Both the position numbers and the translations under genes were made by a program. Below are positions 47,775-56,450 of a stretch of 64,000 nt of DNA, piece after piece. The notes beneath the pieces were generated by a model. That model was not told the DNA's origin and searched no databases. It worked only from the letters and a program-made list of their open reading frames with translations. Source of the stretch: PALSA-612 sp963791225 (GTDB lineage Bacteria > Actinomycetota > Thermoleophilia > Gaiellales > Gaiellaceae); NCBI GenBank assembly GCA_963791225.1, contig CAWBRV010000003.1, positions 992,001 to 1,056,000 of the forward strand, read 5' to 3'. Position 1 is the first letter of the stretch, and every line of letters begins with the position of its first letter.

Positions 47775-48341
47775 GTGCTGCTCGCGGCGCTCACGTCTGC
47801 GCAAAAGGCCGGCCTGGCCGGGATGGGCGCCGCCTTCATCATCTTCGCGCTCGTCAGCTCGTTCGTGATCCCCCGCTGGCGCCCGAACTTCCCGGGACGG
47901 CATCTCTGGGCGTACGTCGCAGTCTGCGCGTGCTTCTTCGCGGCGATGATGCTCGTCGTCGTCTTCGTCGCGCGGGAGCAGCCCGAGGCGAGCGCCGAGC
48001 CCCAGACACCCACCCTGCCGTCGCCCGCGCCGGCTCCGGCTCCCGCAGGCAACGCGACCGCCGGCAAGGCGGTGTTCGCCGCGAACGGGTGCGCCGCCTG
48101 CCACACGTTCACGCCGGCAGGGGCGAGCGGCACGATCGGGCCCGACCTCGACCATCTTGCCGCGGACGCGAAGACGGCGAACCGCGGCTCGCTCGGCCAG
48201 TACACGACCGAGTCGATCGTGAGCCCGAATGTGTACGTCGTCCCGAAGTTCCCACCGAGCGTCATGCCCCAGGACTTCGGCTCGAAGCTCGGCAAGACGC
48301 AGGTCGCCGACCTGGTCGCGTTCCTGACGCAAACGGGCTAG
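47775..48341 (+). CDS. Membrane-anchored cytochrome c
   Basis: 188 residues from GTG 47775. Two membrane helices (AGLAGMGAAFIIFALVSS and WAYVAVCACFFAAMMLVVVF), a Pro/Ala-rich linker, and a class I cytochrome c domain with haem-binding CAACH and the likely Met ligand in PSVMPQDFG. It works on the outer face of the membrane in electron transfer. No oxidase genes follow. Confidence 0.88.
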   Translation: MLLAALTSAQKAGLAGMGAAFIIFALVSSFVIPRWRPNFPGRHLWAYVAVCACFFAAMMLVVVFVAREQPEASAEPQTPTLPSPAPAPAPAGNATAGKAVFAANGCAACHTFTPAGASGTIGPDLDHLAADAKTANRGSLGQYTTESIVSPNVYVVPKFPPSVMPQDFGSKLGKTQVADLVAFLTQTG

Positions 48342-48463
48342 ACGCGGCCGGAGGACGGCGCTCGGCAGAATTACGTCGTTCTTAACTCCGTCTCACCGTA
48401 ACGTCATACGATCCTCCGGGTCCCGGGTCCTGTTGGGAGCGAAAGGAGGGAGGCAGGCTGCCG

Positions 48464-49348
48464 GTGCACGAGATCAGCGCGATGCTCGCCGAGTCGGCGC
48501 GCGCTGTTCACAGCGCCGTCTGGCATGCGAGCTTCTACGTGGCCACCGTGCGGCACGTCATCCCGCGCGCCGGCCTGTCGCCGTCCGAGCGGCTCGGGAG
48601 GACGGAGCCCAGGCTCGTGTTCGTCGTCGGTTGTCCCCGGTCGGGGACGAGCTTCCTCGCGCGGTCGAGCGGCACGCTGCCCGGATTCGTCGACCTCGGC
48701 GAGGTGATCCCGCTCAAGGCGTCGATCGCGGAGCTCGCCGACCTGCCGGCCGACGACGCCGGACGGCGGATCCGCAGCCAGCTCGAGACGGTGCGCCGGC
48801 TCTCGCTCGTGCAGGGACTCCGAGGAGTCGAGCAGACCCCCGAGCTCTCGTTCTTCCTCCCGGCTGCGCTGCAGGCCTACCCGGCCGGTCGGGCGATCCA
48901 CATCGTCCGTGACGGCCGCGACGTCGTCTGCTCGCTGCTCGAGCGCGGCTGGTTGAGCGCGTCGCAGAACGGGCGCGACGACGCCCGGCGGCGCTACGGG
49001 CCGCACGCGCGCTTCTGGGTCGAGCCCGAGCTTGCGGGGCGGTTCGAGGGTGTATCCGACGCGCGCCGCGCAGCCTGGGCGTGGCGCAGGTACGTGACCG
49101 CGGCGCGCAGCGTGCCCGAGCGCTCGATCGAGGTCCGCTACGAGCAGCTGACGACCGACCCGGGCGCCGTCGCCGAGCAGATCGCGGCCGACCTGGAAGT
49201 GTCGGCGTCCGAGCTCAGACGGTTGCTCGCCGAGGCCCACCCGGACTCGGTGGGTCGCTACCGGGACGAGCTCACGGAGGCCCAGCTGAAGGAGGTCGAA
49301 GACGAGGCCGGCCCGCTGCTGCTCGAGCTCGGGTACGACCGGCCATGA
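48464..49348 (+). CDS. Sulfotransferase family protein
   Basis: 294 residues from GTG 48464 (aaaggagggagg upstream); ATG 48482 is an alternative. PAPS 5'-phosphosulphate loop VVGCPRSGTSFLARS, 3'-phosphate loop HIVRDGRDVVCSLLER, and RYEQLTTDPGAVAEQIAADL typical of bacterial carbohydrate sulfotransferases. Acceptor unknown. The next gene's ATG overlaps its stop (ATGA). Confidence 0.9.
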   Translation: MHEISAMLAESARAVHSAVWHASFYVATVRHVIPRAGLSPSERLGRTEPRLVFVVGCPRSGTSFLARSSGTLPGFVDLGEVIPLKASIAELADLPADDAGRRIRSQLETVRRLSLVQGLRGVEQTPELSFFLPAALQAYPAGRAIHIVRDGRDVVCSLLERGWLSASQNGRDDARRRYGPHARFWVEPELAGRFEGVSDARRAAWAWRRYVTAARSVPERSIEVRYEQLTTDPGAVAEQIAADLEVSASELRRLLAEAHPDSVGRYRDELTEAQLKEVEDEAGPLLLELGYDRP

Positions 49349-49560
49349 CTGCGGCGTTCTGGCCCCTGCTCGCGATGGTCGAGCTCGTCGCGCTGCTCGT
49401 CGCCGTGCTGATCTGCGTCGCGCTCGGCGTCGCCGGGCTCACGCTGCAGCTTCGCCGCCGCCGCCGCACCGAGCCCCGCGCACCGCATCCAGTCGCAGCC
49501 GGCACGAGCTCAACGCCGGTCGTGGAGCAGGATGACGACCGCGACTCTTTCCCCTTCTAG
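49345..49560 (+). CDS. Small membrane protein coupled to the sulfotransferase
   Basis: 71 residues; its ATG overlaps the previous stop. One long hydrophobic helix (LLAMVELVALLVAVLICVAL), then an Arg-rich segment and a polar tail. Probably an accessory anchor of unknown role. Confidence 0.6.
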   Translation: MTAAFWPLLAMVELVALLVAVLICVALGVAGLTLQLRRRRRTEPRAPHPVAAGTSSTPVVEQDDDRDSFPF

Positions 49561-49585
49561 CGCCTGTCACGCGCAACGAGTCGCA

Positions 49586-49682
49586 GCGAAGTCCGGGCTT
49601 CGCCCGGGCGTAGCTCGAACCGAGCTGTGAGCGCTGCGAAAGGGAAGGGGGCCCACGGGGGAAACCGGCTGTTTCCCCCGTG
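49586..49682 (+). repeat. Structured repeat element, copy X
   Basis: Begins gcgaagtccgggcttcgc, a 6-bp hairpin whose loop (ccggg) can pair with the following cccgg. It ends in a second hairpin: cacgggggaaa / tttcccccgtg, 11 perfect pairs. Copy Y at 61882-61980 has the same first 32 bases and the same second hairpin with compensating changes. Confidence 0.65.
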
Positions 49683-49839
49683 ATCCACGGCCCTAGTGGG
49701 ACAACGTTCGAACCCCGGCGATGACTGGTGGGAACTCGATCGCCTGCTCAGATTCGCATCGCGGCTGGTTCGAGTCCCTTTTGAGACGGAGACGGGAGGC
49801 TAGGGCTCCGACAGTCGTGGAGAGCGCTTCCCTTCGCTC

Positions 49840-51915
49840 TCACGAGGTGATCCGGCGCACCCGACCAGAGTTGTCGGCGACGTACACGGCCCCATCCGGT
49901 GCGACGGCGATGGACACCGGGGTAAGCTGGGCCTCTGTCGGAGGACCGCCGTCTCCCGAGTAGCCGGGCTCTCCCGTTCCGGCGAACGTCGTGATCACGC
50001 CGTCGCGGTCTATTCGCCGGACGCGCTTGTTCCAGTTGTCGGCCACGAAGAGGTTCCCCTCCGCATCCACGGCGACATGTTCTGGCCACCACAGCCCAGC
50101 TTCCGTTGCCGGGCCACCGTCGCCGCAGAACGTCGCTTCGCCGTTGCCGGCAACCGTCGTGATGACGCCGTTCGAATCGATGCGGCGGATCCGCTCGTTG
50201 CCGGTGTCGGCGATGTAGATGCTTCCGTCCGGGCCAATCGCGAGGCCGCTCGGGCTGAGGAGCTTGGCCCGCAGCGCCTGGCGTCCATCACCGGAGTAGC
50301 CCGATGGCCCCCTTCCTGCAATGGTCACGATCAGGCCGTCGCTGCCGACGCGCCGGATGCGGTGGCTGTCGACGGCGGCGTTCTCCGTGATCTGGATCCC
50401 TGCGCTGTCCGCGATGTAGACATTCCCGGCGGGATCGACTGCAACGTCGTGCGGGCCGACGAGCCTCGCCTCAGTAGCCGGCCCGCCGTCGCCCCCGTAC
50501 CAGGCCCAGAGCGCGTCCGCGTCGTCCGCAACGGCCGGATCCGGCTCCGCGCAGTCGTCGTCCGGGATACCGGCAAACGTCGTGATCGTGGCGTCCGGGG
50601 CCACTCGCCGCACGACATTGCAACCGTAGTCGGCGACGTAGAAACTCCCGTCGGGTCCGATGGCGAGCCCGGCCGGCTCGTCGAGCTCTGCCTCGACTGC
50701 GGGGCCGCCGTCGCCCGAGTGGCCTTTGCGTCCGGTCCCAGCGACGGTCGTGATCACACCGTCGCGGTCGATTCCCCGAACACAGGGGCCGTCCGTGACG
50801 TAGATGCTGCCGTCGGGCGCGATCGCAACACCGCCGACGTCGAGCGGAACCTCCGTGGCTCGGCGCCTCTCGGGGAAGGGTGCATCCCCACGACCGGCGG
50901 CGGTCGTGATCGTGCCGTCTGGATCCACGCGGCGGATGCGGTCGTTCCACGTGTCCGCGATGTAGACACTCCCGTCGGGAGCAACCGCAACTCCTCTGGG
51001 CCAGGCCAGCTCGGCGTCGATCGCCGGCCCCCCGTCGCCCGAGAATCCCTCCTCCCCCGTTCCGGCCACGGTCGTGATCACACCGTCCGGGTCCACCTTC
51101 CGGACTCGGTTGGCGGTTGCGTCTGCGATGTAGAGGCTCCCGTCGTGGCCGAGCGCGAGCGCCTGCGGCTCTTCGAGCGAAGCGTCGACTGCCGGGCCTC
51201 CGTCGCCCAAGGAACTGGGCTCATCTGTCCCGACGATCGTCGTAATGGTGCCGGCGGCGTCCACGCGCCGAACAAACCAGCCCTCCGCCACGTACATGCT
51301 GCCGTCGCCGCCAATCGCCAGCCCAGACGGACATTCAACGACCGCCTCGGTCGCCGGACCATCGTCAGCGGACGCGCCCTGGTCATCTCCCGTTCCGGCG
51401 ACTGCGCTGATCGTTCCATCCCGCTGCACGAGCAGGACTCTGTGATTGAAAGTGTCGGCGACCACGATCGAGTCGTCGACGCTGATCGCCACGCCACGCG
51501 GGTGGTCGAGACCGGCCTCGAGAGCTGACTCTCCGTCACCGGCGATGTCGCGCTCTCCGGAGCCAGCAATCGTCGCGATGACGCCATGGCGGTCAACGCG
51601 ACGGATGCGATGGTTGCCCGAGTCCGCGATGTAGACGCTCCCATCGCGAGCGACCGCGACCGACTCCGGGTAGCAGAGCGCCGCCTCGGTAGCGCGGGCT
51701 CCGTCGCCCGCGAAGTCGGCGGCGCCGTTTCCGGCCACGGTCGTGATCACGCCAGTGGCATCCACTCTTCGGATGCGATGCCCATCACGCTCGGCGATGA
51801 CAAGGTTTCCGCTGGAGTCGAAGGCAAGACCATGCGGCCAAGAGAGCACCGCCTCGCAAGCCATGCCACCGTCCCCGTTCCAGCCACCGGCGATTGTGGT
51901 GATTGTCGGCGTCAC
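49840..51915 (-). CDS. Twelve-repeat NHL beta-propeller protein without signal peptide
   Basis: 691 residues from GTG 51915, with GGGAGGG upstream. Twelve repeats of about 57 residues, each of the form DGVITTVAGTG, GDGGPA..A, P.GLAI.PDGSIYIADT.N, RIRRVD, enough for two six-bladed propellers. It starts in the first repeat (MTPTITTIAGGWNG) with no signal or membrane segment. Short repeats at the DNA level come from this pattern. Related proteins are usually surface or secreted, so lack of a signal is odd. Confidence 0.87.
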   Translation of the reverse strand: MTPTITTIAGGWNGDGGMACEAVLSWPHGLAFDSSGNLVIAERDGHRIRRVDATGVITTVAGNGAADFAGDGARATEAALCYPESVAVARDGSVYIADSGNHRIRRVDRHGVIATIAGSGERDIAGDGESALEAGLDHPRGVAISVDDSIVVADTFNHRVLLVQRDGTISAVAGTGDDQGASADDGPATEAVVECPSGLAIGGDGSMYVAEGWFVRRVDAAGTITTIVGTDEPSSLGDGGPAVDASLEEPQALALGHDGSLYIADATANRVRKVDPDGVITTVAGTGEEGFSGDGGPAIDAELAWPRGVAVAPDGSVYIADTWNDRIRRVDPDGTITTAAGRGDAPFPERRRATEVPLDVGGVAIAPDGSIYVTDGPCVRGIDRDGVITTVAGTGRKGHSGDGGPAVEAELDEPAGLAIGPDGSFYVADYGCNVVRRVAPDATITTFAGIPDDDCAEPDPAVADDADALWAWYGGDGGPATEARLVGPHDVAVDPAGNVYIADSAGIQITENAAVDSHRIRRVGSDGLIVTIAGRGPSGYSGDGRQALRAKLLSPSGLAIGPDGSIYIADTGNERIRRIDSNGVITTVAGNGEATFCGDGGPATEAGLWWPEHVAVDAEGNLFVADNWNKRVRRIDRDGVITTFAGTGEPGYSGDGGPPTEAQLTPVSIAVAPDGAVYVADNSGRVRRITS

Positions 51916-52026
51916 GCCTCACCCTCCCGCTTCCCATTGACGGCTGTCAAGACATCCGCACGGACTTTTGCCCCTATAGCTCTACGGGTTCGAACTTCGA
52001 TCATTCGACCCCTCTCACAAGATCAA

Positions 52027-52055
52027 CCGGATCCCTCTGTTGAAGAGGGATCCGG
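52027..52055 (-). terminator. Terminator downstream of tRNA-Ser(GGA)
   Basis: A perfect 12-bp stem ccggatccctct / agagggatccgg with a 5-base loop, 9 bases beyond the tRNA 3' end. Confidence 0.7.
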
Positions 52056-52063
52056 GTCCGCAA

Positions 52064-52153
52064 CGGAGAGGGCGGGATTCGAACCCGCGACCCACCTTTC
52101 GGCAGGTACGCGATTTCCAGTCGCGCTCCTTAGGCCAACTCGGACACCTCTCC
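52064..52153 (-). tRNA. tRNA-Ser(GGA)
   Basis: Acceptor ggagagg / cctctcc, discriminator G, T-stem gcggg / cccgc, a long class II variable arm, and anticodon loop ctGGAaa in the stem gcgcga... Complete, 90 nt, CCA not encoded. Confidence 0.93.
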
Positions 52154-52201
52154 GAGCGATGCCAGCGTAAAGGATCGCTGCGGCGAGGCGCCGACAGCCG
52201 C

Positions 52202-52288
52202 TCAGGCCGCTTCGTTCTTCTCCGTGTGGAACACGTGCCTGAACGTCTTGAGCATGCTTCCGACTACTTTCTGGAAGGCGGATTGCAT
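52202..52288 (-). CDS. Possible 28-residue peptide
   Basis: ATG 52288 is preceded by GAGAAGGGAGCAGCCG, a good ribosome site. The peptide is a basic amphipathic helix (MQSAFQKVVGSMLKTFRHVF) with a charged end. Genome-typical codons, but too short to be sure. The ribosome site lies in one of two 20-bp tandem repeats. Confidence 0.4.
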   Translation of the reverse strand: MQSAFQKVVGSMLKTFRHVFHTEKNEAA

Positions 52289-52296
52289 CGGCTGCT

Positions 52297-52338
52297 CCCT
52301 TCTCGGGGTTGAGTCGATCCCTTCTCGGGGTTGAGTCG
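52297..52338 (-). repeat. 20-bp tandem repeat
   Basis: cccttctcggggttgagtcg twice (52297-52316, 52319-52338), 2 bp apart, directly upstream of the small peptide gene and covering its ribosome site. Confidence 0.75.
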
Positions 52339-52380
52339 CTAGATGCATCGGCCCGGACGGCGGCCGGACGATCCCTCGCC

Positions 52381-53145
52381 TCAGCGTCCCCGGACGAGTG
52401 AGTCGCCGACCCGCACCGAGCCCTCGACGAGCACGTCGCCGCAGACACCGCAGCCGAACGCCTTGCCCTCACGCAGCGTCCGGTAGCCGGCGAGCGCGCC
52501 CAGGGTGTCGAAGTCGGATGTGCCCGAATCCGGGTTGCGCGACGTCACGACGCACCGCCCGACCGGCCCCGCGACGCGGATTCGTGCACCGCCGACCTCG
52601 ACCTCGTCGCCGATCCAGTCGTCCTCCGCGTGCTCGCCGCAGTCCTCGAGCTCGATCGTCATCCGGAACCGCCGGCCGTCCACCGTGTCGGCGCCGCCGT
52701 GCCGCGCCAGCGCCCGGAGCGAGCCGTCGGAGATCAGCGTGACGACGTGCACACGGTCGATCGCCGCGCCCTGGTCGTCCGTGCGCACGAGGCGGAGTGG
52801 CCGGCCCGCGTGCTCCGAGAGCGCGTCCGACCAGGGGCCCTCGACGAGCCGGCCCCTGACGGGCCGGCCGTAGAAGCTCGTCTCGACCGCATCGCCGGCC
52901 GCGACCTCGCCCGATACCGCCTCGCCGCCCGGGAAGCGCAACGTGAGCGCGTCCGCGTCGCCGGTCACCTCCGGGTGCACCTGCATCAGCTCGCCGCACG
53001 TCTTGTTGTTGACGAGACGGCCGTCCGGATCGACCAGGTAGAAGCGGCGGTCGTTCGCAACGCCGGCCCGGCCGAGCACGACCTCCCGCGGGTGGACGAG
53101 CGCGAGGCCCTTGACCGGCGCGATCGCGAGGCGGGACACCTGCAT
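52381..53145 (-). CDS. MOSC-domain protein
   Basis: 254 residues from ATG 53145. N-terminal MOSC beta-barrel (RLAIAPVKGLALVHPREVVL, NDRRFYLVD), then a MOSC domain with GRRFRMTIELED, the Cys-bearing GPVGRCVVTSRNPDSG, and a C-terminal CGVCGDVLVEGSVRVGD. Homologues transfer sulphur or bind the molybdenum cofactor for N-oxide reduction. Confidence 0.88.
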   Translation of the reverse strand: MQVSRLAIAPVKGLALVHPREVVLGRAGVANDRRFYLVDPDGRLVNNKTCGELMQVHPEVTGDADALTLRFPGGEAVSGEVAAGDAVETSFYGRPVRGRLVEGPWSDALSEHAGRPLRLVRTDDQGAAIDRVHVVTLISDGSLRALARHGGADTVDGRRFRMTIELEDCGEHAEDDWIGDEVEVGGARIRVAGPVGRCVVTSRNPDSGTSDFDTLGALAGYRTLREGKAFGCGVCGDVLVEGSVRVGDSLVRGR

Positions 53146-53169
53146 GGATCGATCCTACGGGCAGCCGAC

Positions 53170-53193
53170 GGGGCGGGCCTGGGAGCCCGCCCC
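53170..53193 (-). terminator. Terminator after the DUF6458 gene
   Basis: Perfect 9-bp stem ggggcgggc / gcccgcccc, 6-base loop, 14 bases past the stop of the small membrane protein. Confidence 0.6.
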
Positions 53194-53207
53194 GAGCGGT
53201 CTGCTGA

Positions 53208-53423
53208 CTAGTACCTGTCGTCGACGATGTCGCCGCGGCGGACGAAGTAACCGGGGCCTGCCCAGCTCGACCAGAAGACGAGCGAAAGCAGGGCTCCGAC
53301 GATGCCGACGACGAGCAGGATGTAGCCGACCGCGTGAATGTCGAAACCGGTCGTGCTCACGTGGACAGCCCACGCCATGATGGCGCCGGCCGCGATCAGG
53401 ATGAGGCTCACTCCTAGGCCCAT
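53208..53423 (-). CDS. Small membrane protein, DUF6458-like
   Basis: 71 residues from ATG 53423, behind aggaggtc. Two membrane helices (LGVSLILIAAGAIMAWAV, HAVGYILLVVGIVGALLSLV) and a C-terminal YFVRRGDIVDDRY. The pattern is common in actinobacteria. Role unknown. Confidence 0.75.
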   Translation of the reverse strand: MGLGVSLILIAAGAIMAWAVHVSTTGFDIHAVGYILLVVGIVGALLSLVFWSSWAGPGYFVRRGDIVDDRY

Positions 53424-53613
53424 TTTTCGACCTCCTGGGATTGGTTCAACCGGATTTCGTCGACCTGCTCGAGCCCAGCCTCTACCCGGCGCCGCCGGCG
53501 CCGACACCCTTTGCCCGACGTGCTTACGACACCCTTACCCGGGCGGTGTTTCGCACCGGGCCGGGCGGGTACCTGGTGCCCCGAACGTGGTCACCCGAAG
53601 GAGGTGTACAAGC

Positions 53614-53775
53614 GTGCTCGTATTGGTTCTGCTCGCCCTGATCGCCGTCGTGCTGTTCGGCGTCGGCTTCACGGTTCACTGGCTGTTCATCATCGCCGCG
53701 ATCGCAGCGCTGCTCTGGCTCATCGCCGTCTTCACCGGCGGCATGGGTGGACGCAGCCGTGGCTCCTGGTACTGA
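53614..53775 (+). CDS. Small hydrophobic protein
   Basis: 53 residues from GTG 53614, behind gaaggaggtg. Two close hydrophobic helices (VLVLLALIAVVLFGVGFTV, FIIAAIAALLWLIAVF) and a Gly/Arg tail. A widespread actinobacterial small membrane protein type of unknown role. Confidence 0.72.
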   Translation: MLVLVLLALIAVVLFGVGFTVHWLFIIAAIAALLWLIAVFTGGMGGRSRGSWY

Positions 53776-53940
53776 CGAACGGATGCAGACGTATTCGCGA
53801 GCGGGCGGTCAGGGACGGTCGACGGGCCGCTCGCTCGCACTTGCGGTGGGCCCATGGATCGGTGAGACTGGTGAGGTGCGTCTCACCGTGCCTGTGCTCG
53901 CCCTGGTTTGTCTTTCCGGGCGAGCGGGCATCGAGGTGAC

Positions 53941-54165
53941 ATGTCGATGATCAGCACGTGCGTCGAGCCCGGTTGCTCGACACTCTGCATCGGCCTCTTC
54001 TGCATAGAGCACGACGCCCGCCCGCAGGTCGAGTTTCCGCGCGGACGGCCCTGGCCGCCCCTCGGCGTGCTTCAGACGCCGACAGCGACGTCGTCGGTGC
54101 TGCGCAGCGGCGTCCCCGAGCCCGCGCTCACAGGTGCGGTGGGCTCGGTCCGGCCGGCCGCGTAG
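53941..54165 (+). CDS. Small cysteine-rich protein
   Basis: 74 residues; ATG 53941 after gaggtgac. The first 25 residues hold four Cys and a His (CVEPGCSTLCIGLFCIEHD), a likely zinc knuckle; the rest is low in features. Its end overlaps the antiparallel gene at 54128 by 38 bp. Confidence 0.5.
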   Translation: MSMISTCVEPGCSTLCIGLFCIEHDARPQVEFPRGRPWPPLGVLQTPTATSSVLRSGVPEPALTGAVGSVRPAA

Positions 54166-54571
54166 AGAACCCGAGCGCCCAGTCCTCGTCCGTCTCGCCG
54201 TCGATCGACAGGCGCCACTGGTAGCGCCGGCCGGTTTCGAGCGGCAGCGGCCCGAAGTTGACGGCGAGGGCACTGTCGATCGGCGTCCCCGGCTTGATCC
54301 CGGGCGGGCGTCCCGCCTCGAACTGGCCGGTGACCTGGAGCGGCACCTGCTCGTCGTCCGGCCCGTCGACCATAACGGGCTCGCCGTCCTCGTCGAGGAG
54401 CTCGAGCAGCAGCGAGTGCTGCTCGTTCGTCCGGTCCCAGGGCACCTCGAGCTTGAGCGCGATCGCCATCGGCAACGGCTCCGGCCCCGTGATCGACCAG
54501 CCGCCGCCGAGGATGTAGAGCTTTCCGCCGACCTCCTGCGCGGAGTCGGCGAGCAGCATCGTGACTCTCAC
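54128..54571 (-). CDS. Conserved hypothetical protein (DUF6941-like)
   Basis: 147 residues from GTG 54571. Beta-rich, with MLLADSAQEVGGKLYILGGG at the start, WDRTNEQHSLLLELLDEDGE in the middle, and GRRYQWRLSIDGE near the end. This order is that of a family of actinobacterial proteins of unknown function. No signal peptide. Confidence 0.7.
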   Translation of the reverse strand: MRVTMLLADSAQEVGGKLYILGGGWSITGPEPLPMAIALKLEVPWDRTNEQHSLLLELLDEDGEPVMVDGPDDEQVPLQVTGQFEAGRPPGIKPGTPIDSALAVNFGPLPLETGRRYQWRLSIDGETDEDWALGFSTRPAGPSPPHL

Positions 54572-54574
54572 CGG

Positions 54575-54841
54575 CTAGGGCTTCCGGCCGTTGAAGCCGT
54601 CGCGAATCGTCTGACGGAGGCTCGACGGCGGCGCGTCCTTCGCGGTCTGCTTCGGCGTGTTGATGAGCTTGGCGGCGTTCGTGAGCAGGCGCTTGCCCTC
54701 CGGCGAGCTCGCGACCTTGCGCGCCTGTGCGATCAGCTTGCGGCCCTCCTCGGTGCGGGCGAGCCGGATCGCCTCCGACAGTACCTTGCGCCCCTCGGGC
54801 GTGCGGGCGAACTTGAACGCTTTTGCGAGGTGGCCGGGCAT
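54575..54841 (-). CDS. Helical-repeat hypothetical protein
   Basis: 88 residues from ATG 54841. Three near-repeats of about 17 residues (ARTPEGRKVLSEAIRL, ARTEEGRKLIAQARKV, ASSPEGKRLLTNAAKL), forming a basic helical array. It lies 3 bp before the DUF6941-like gene, in the same operon. Function unknown. Confidence 0.7.
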   Translation of the reverse strand: MPGHLAKAFKFARTPEGRKVLSEAIRLARTEEGRKLIAQARKVASSPEGKRLLTNAAKLINTPKQTAKDAPPSSLRQTIRDGFNGRKP

Positions 54842-54858
54842 GGACGTCACTCTAGCCG

Positions 54859-55191
54859 TCAGGCTGCGCGGCGCCGCTCGTCGAACTGGGGCTCCTCGTC
54901 GGCGAACGTGCTCACGTCCACGCGCGGGCGCGGGCGTCGCCGAGGCCTCGCGCGACGGCGCGCGAGCCGGATCTCCTCGTACGTGTCGGAGGCGGTGGCG
55001 AGTACGAGCCCGCCGACCAGGATCGCGCCGCCGGCCAGGATCGACTCCGCCATCGTGCCGCCGCCCGCCGCGACGATCAGCCCGATGAAGAGCGAGACGA
55101 CGGAGAGAGCGACGGGAAAGCTCGCCTGGGCGAAGGAGCAGACCAGGATCGCGATCACGAGCACAAAGCCGAGCAGTAGCACTCCGGCCAT
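54859..55191 (-). CDS. Membrane protein of unknown function
   Basis: 110 residues from ATG 55191. Two or three hydrophobic helices (VLLLGFVLVIAILVCSFA, LSVVSLFIGLIVAAGG, GGAILVGGLVLATA), then a very basic stretch and an acidic tail. First gene of a three-gene minus-strand set (spacings 17 and 3 bp). Confidence 0.7.
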   Translation of the reverse strand: MAGVLLLGFVLVIAILVCSFAQASFPVALSVVSLFIGLIVAAGGGTMAESILAGGAILVGGLVLATASDTYEEIRLARRRARPRRRPRPRVDVSTFADEEPQFDERRRAA

Positions 55192-55265
55192 GACGGCACG
55201 GTAGGACCTGCACCGGACGGAGCCGGACCCGTATCGTCGTTCCGGACGTCTATCGTCGTGCGCGA

Positions 55266-56450
55266 ATGAGCAGCCGGTCGAGGAAGCGACAGCGGGAGAT
55301 CCGTAGGCGCCGGGCCGTCGCCCTGATCGTCGTGCTGGGCGTGGCCGCCCTGATCGGGGGCCTCGTCCTCCACTCGAACGAGCAGGCGGGAGCCGTTCCG
55401 CGGGCTCAGGAAACGGACGCGAAGCCGCTCGTCGTGCACGCCCGCCCGTCCGATCTGGCCCGACTCAAGCTGCAGGCCGTGATCACCGGGAGGATCTCGC
55501 CGAAGTCAGTCGCATCGTCGGGCACCGGGTACGTGACCGCGCAGAACATGATGTACCGGCACACGATCTCGGTCTACGACGCGAGCACGTTGAAGCTCGT
55601 GAAGACGATCTCGGATGCCGTGCACCTCTCGCGGCTCGGCTTTCCGCAATATCCGGGCGTCGTCCGCGGTGCGCCGGTCGAGGCCGCGTTCTCGCCGGAC
55701 GGCCGCTATGCCTACGTCTCGAACTACTCGATGTACGGCGCAGGCTTCGGCCCCGAGGCCAGCGACTCGTGCACGCCGTCGTCGGGCTACGACCGGAGCT
55801 TTCTCTACCGCGTCGACATGCGGAAGCTCGCGATCGACGGCGCGTACCGCGTCGGCGAGGTCCCGAAGGTCGTGGCCGTGACGGCTGACGGCCGCTACGT
55901 GCTCGCGACGAACTGGTGCTCCTGGGACCTGAGCGTCGTCTCGACCAGGAGCGATCGTGAGCTGCGGAGGATCCCGATCGGCCCCTACCCGCGCGGCATC
56001 GTGATCGAGCCGAACGGCAGCGCGGCCTACGTCGCGATCATGGGCGGGAACCAGCTCGTGCGCATCGACCTCCAGCACTGGACGTCGAGCCGGATCTACG
56101 TCGGCCAGGGCCCGCGGGCGGAGGCGCTCAGCCCGAACGGCCGCTACATCTACGTCTCGCTCAACGCCGAGGGGCGGGTCGCGAAGCTCGATGCGTGGAC
56201 CGGCGTCGTGCGCGCCAAGGTCTCGACCGGGAGCGCGCCTCGCAGCCTCACGATCGCGCCCGACGGGAAGGCCATCTACGTCGTCAACTACGAGAGCGGC
56301 ACCGTGACCAAGCTGCGGGCGTCCGACATGAGCACGCTGCAGACGATCGACGCCTGCTTCCATCCGATCGGCATCGCGTACGACCACGCGACGAGGCGCG
56401 TGTGGGTGGCGTGCTACACGGGCTCGATCCGGGTCTATAACGACTGGTGA
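55266..56450 (+). CDS. Membrane-anchored YVTN-type beta-propeller protein
   Basis: 394 residues from ATG 55266. A basic start and one membrane helix (AVALIVVLGVAALIGGLVL) anchor an extracellular propeller with repeats such as AAFSPDGRYAYVSNYS, VVAVTADGRYVLATNW, LTIAPDGKAIYVVNYESG. Its stop overlaps the start of the M15 peptidase gene, so the two are coupled and probably act together at the cell surface. Confidence 0.88.
   Translation: MSSRSRKRQREIRRRRAVALIVVLGVAALIGGLVLHSNEQAGAVPRAQETDAKPLVVHARPSDLARLKLQAVITGRISPKSVASSGTGYVTAQNMMYRHTISVYDASTLKLVKTISDAVHLSRLGFPQYPGVVRGAPVEAAFSPDGRYAYVSNYSMYGAGFGPEASDSCTPSSGYDRSFLYRVDMRKLAIDGAYRVGEVPKVVAVTADGRYVLATNWCSWDLSVVSTRSDRELRRIPIGPYPRGIVIEPNGSAAYVAIMGGNQLVRIDLQHWTSSRIYVGQGPRAEALSPNGRYIYVSLNAEGRVAKLDAWTGVVRAKVSTGSAPRSLTIAPDGKAIYVVNYESGTVTKLRASDMSTLQTIDACFHPIGIAYDHATRRVWVACYTGSIRVYNDW

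Noticed and set aside
49690..49800. tRNA-like pieces (gttcgaacccc, ggttcgagtccc)
   Set aside because: T-loop-like words are present, but neither T-stem nor acceptor pairs properly; no tRNA can be folded.
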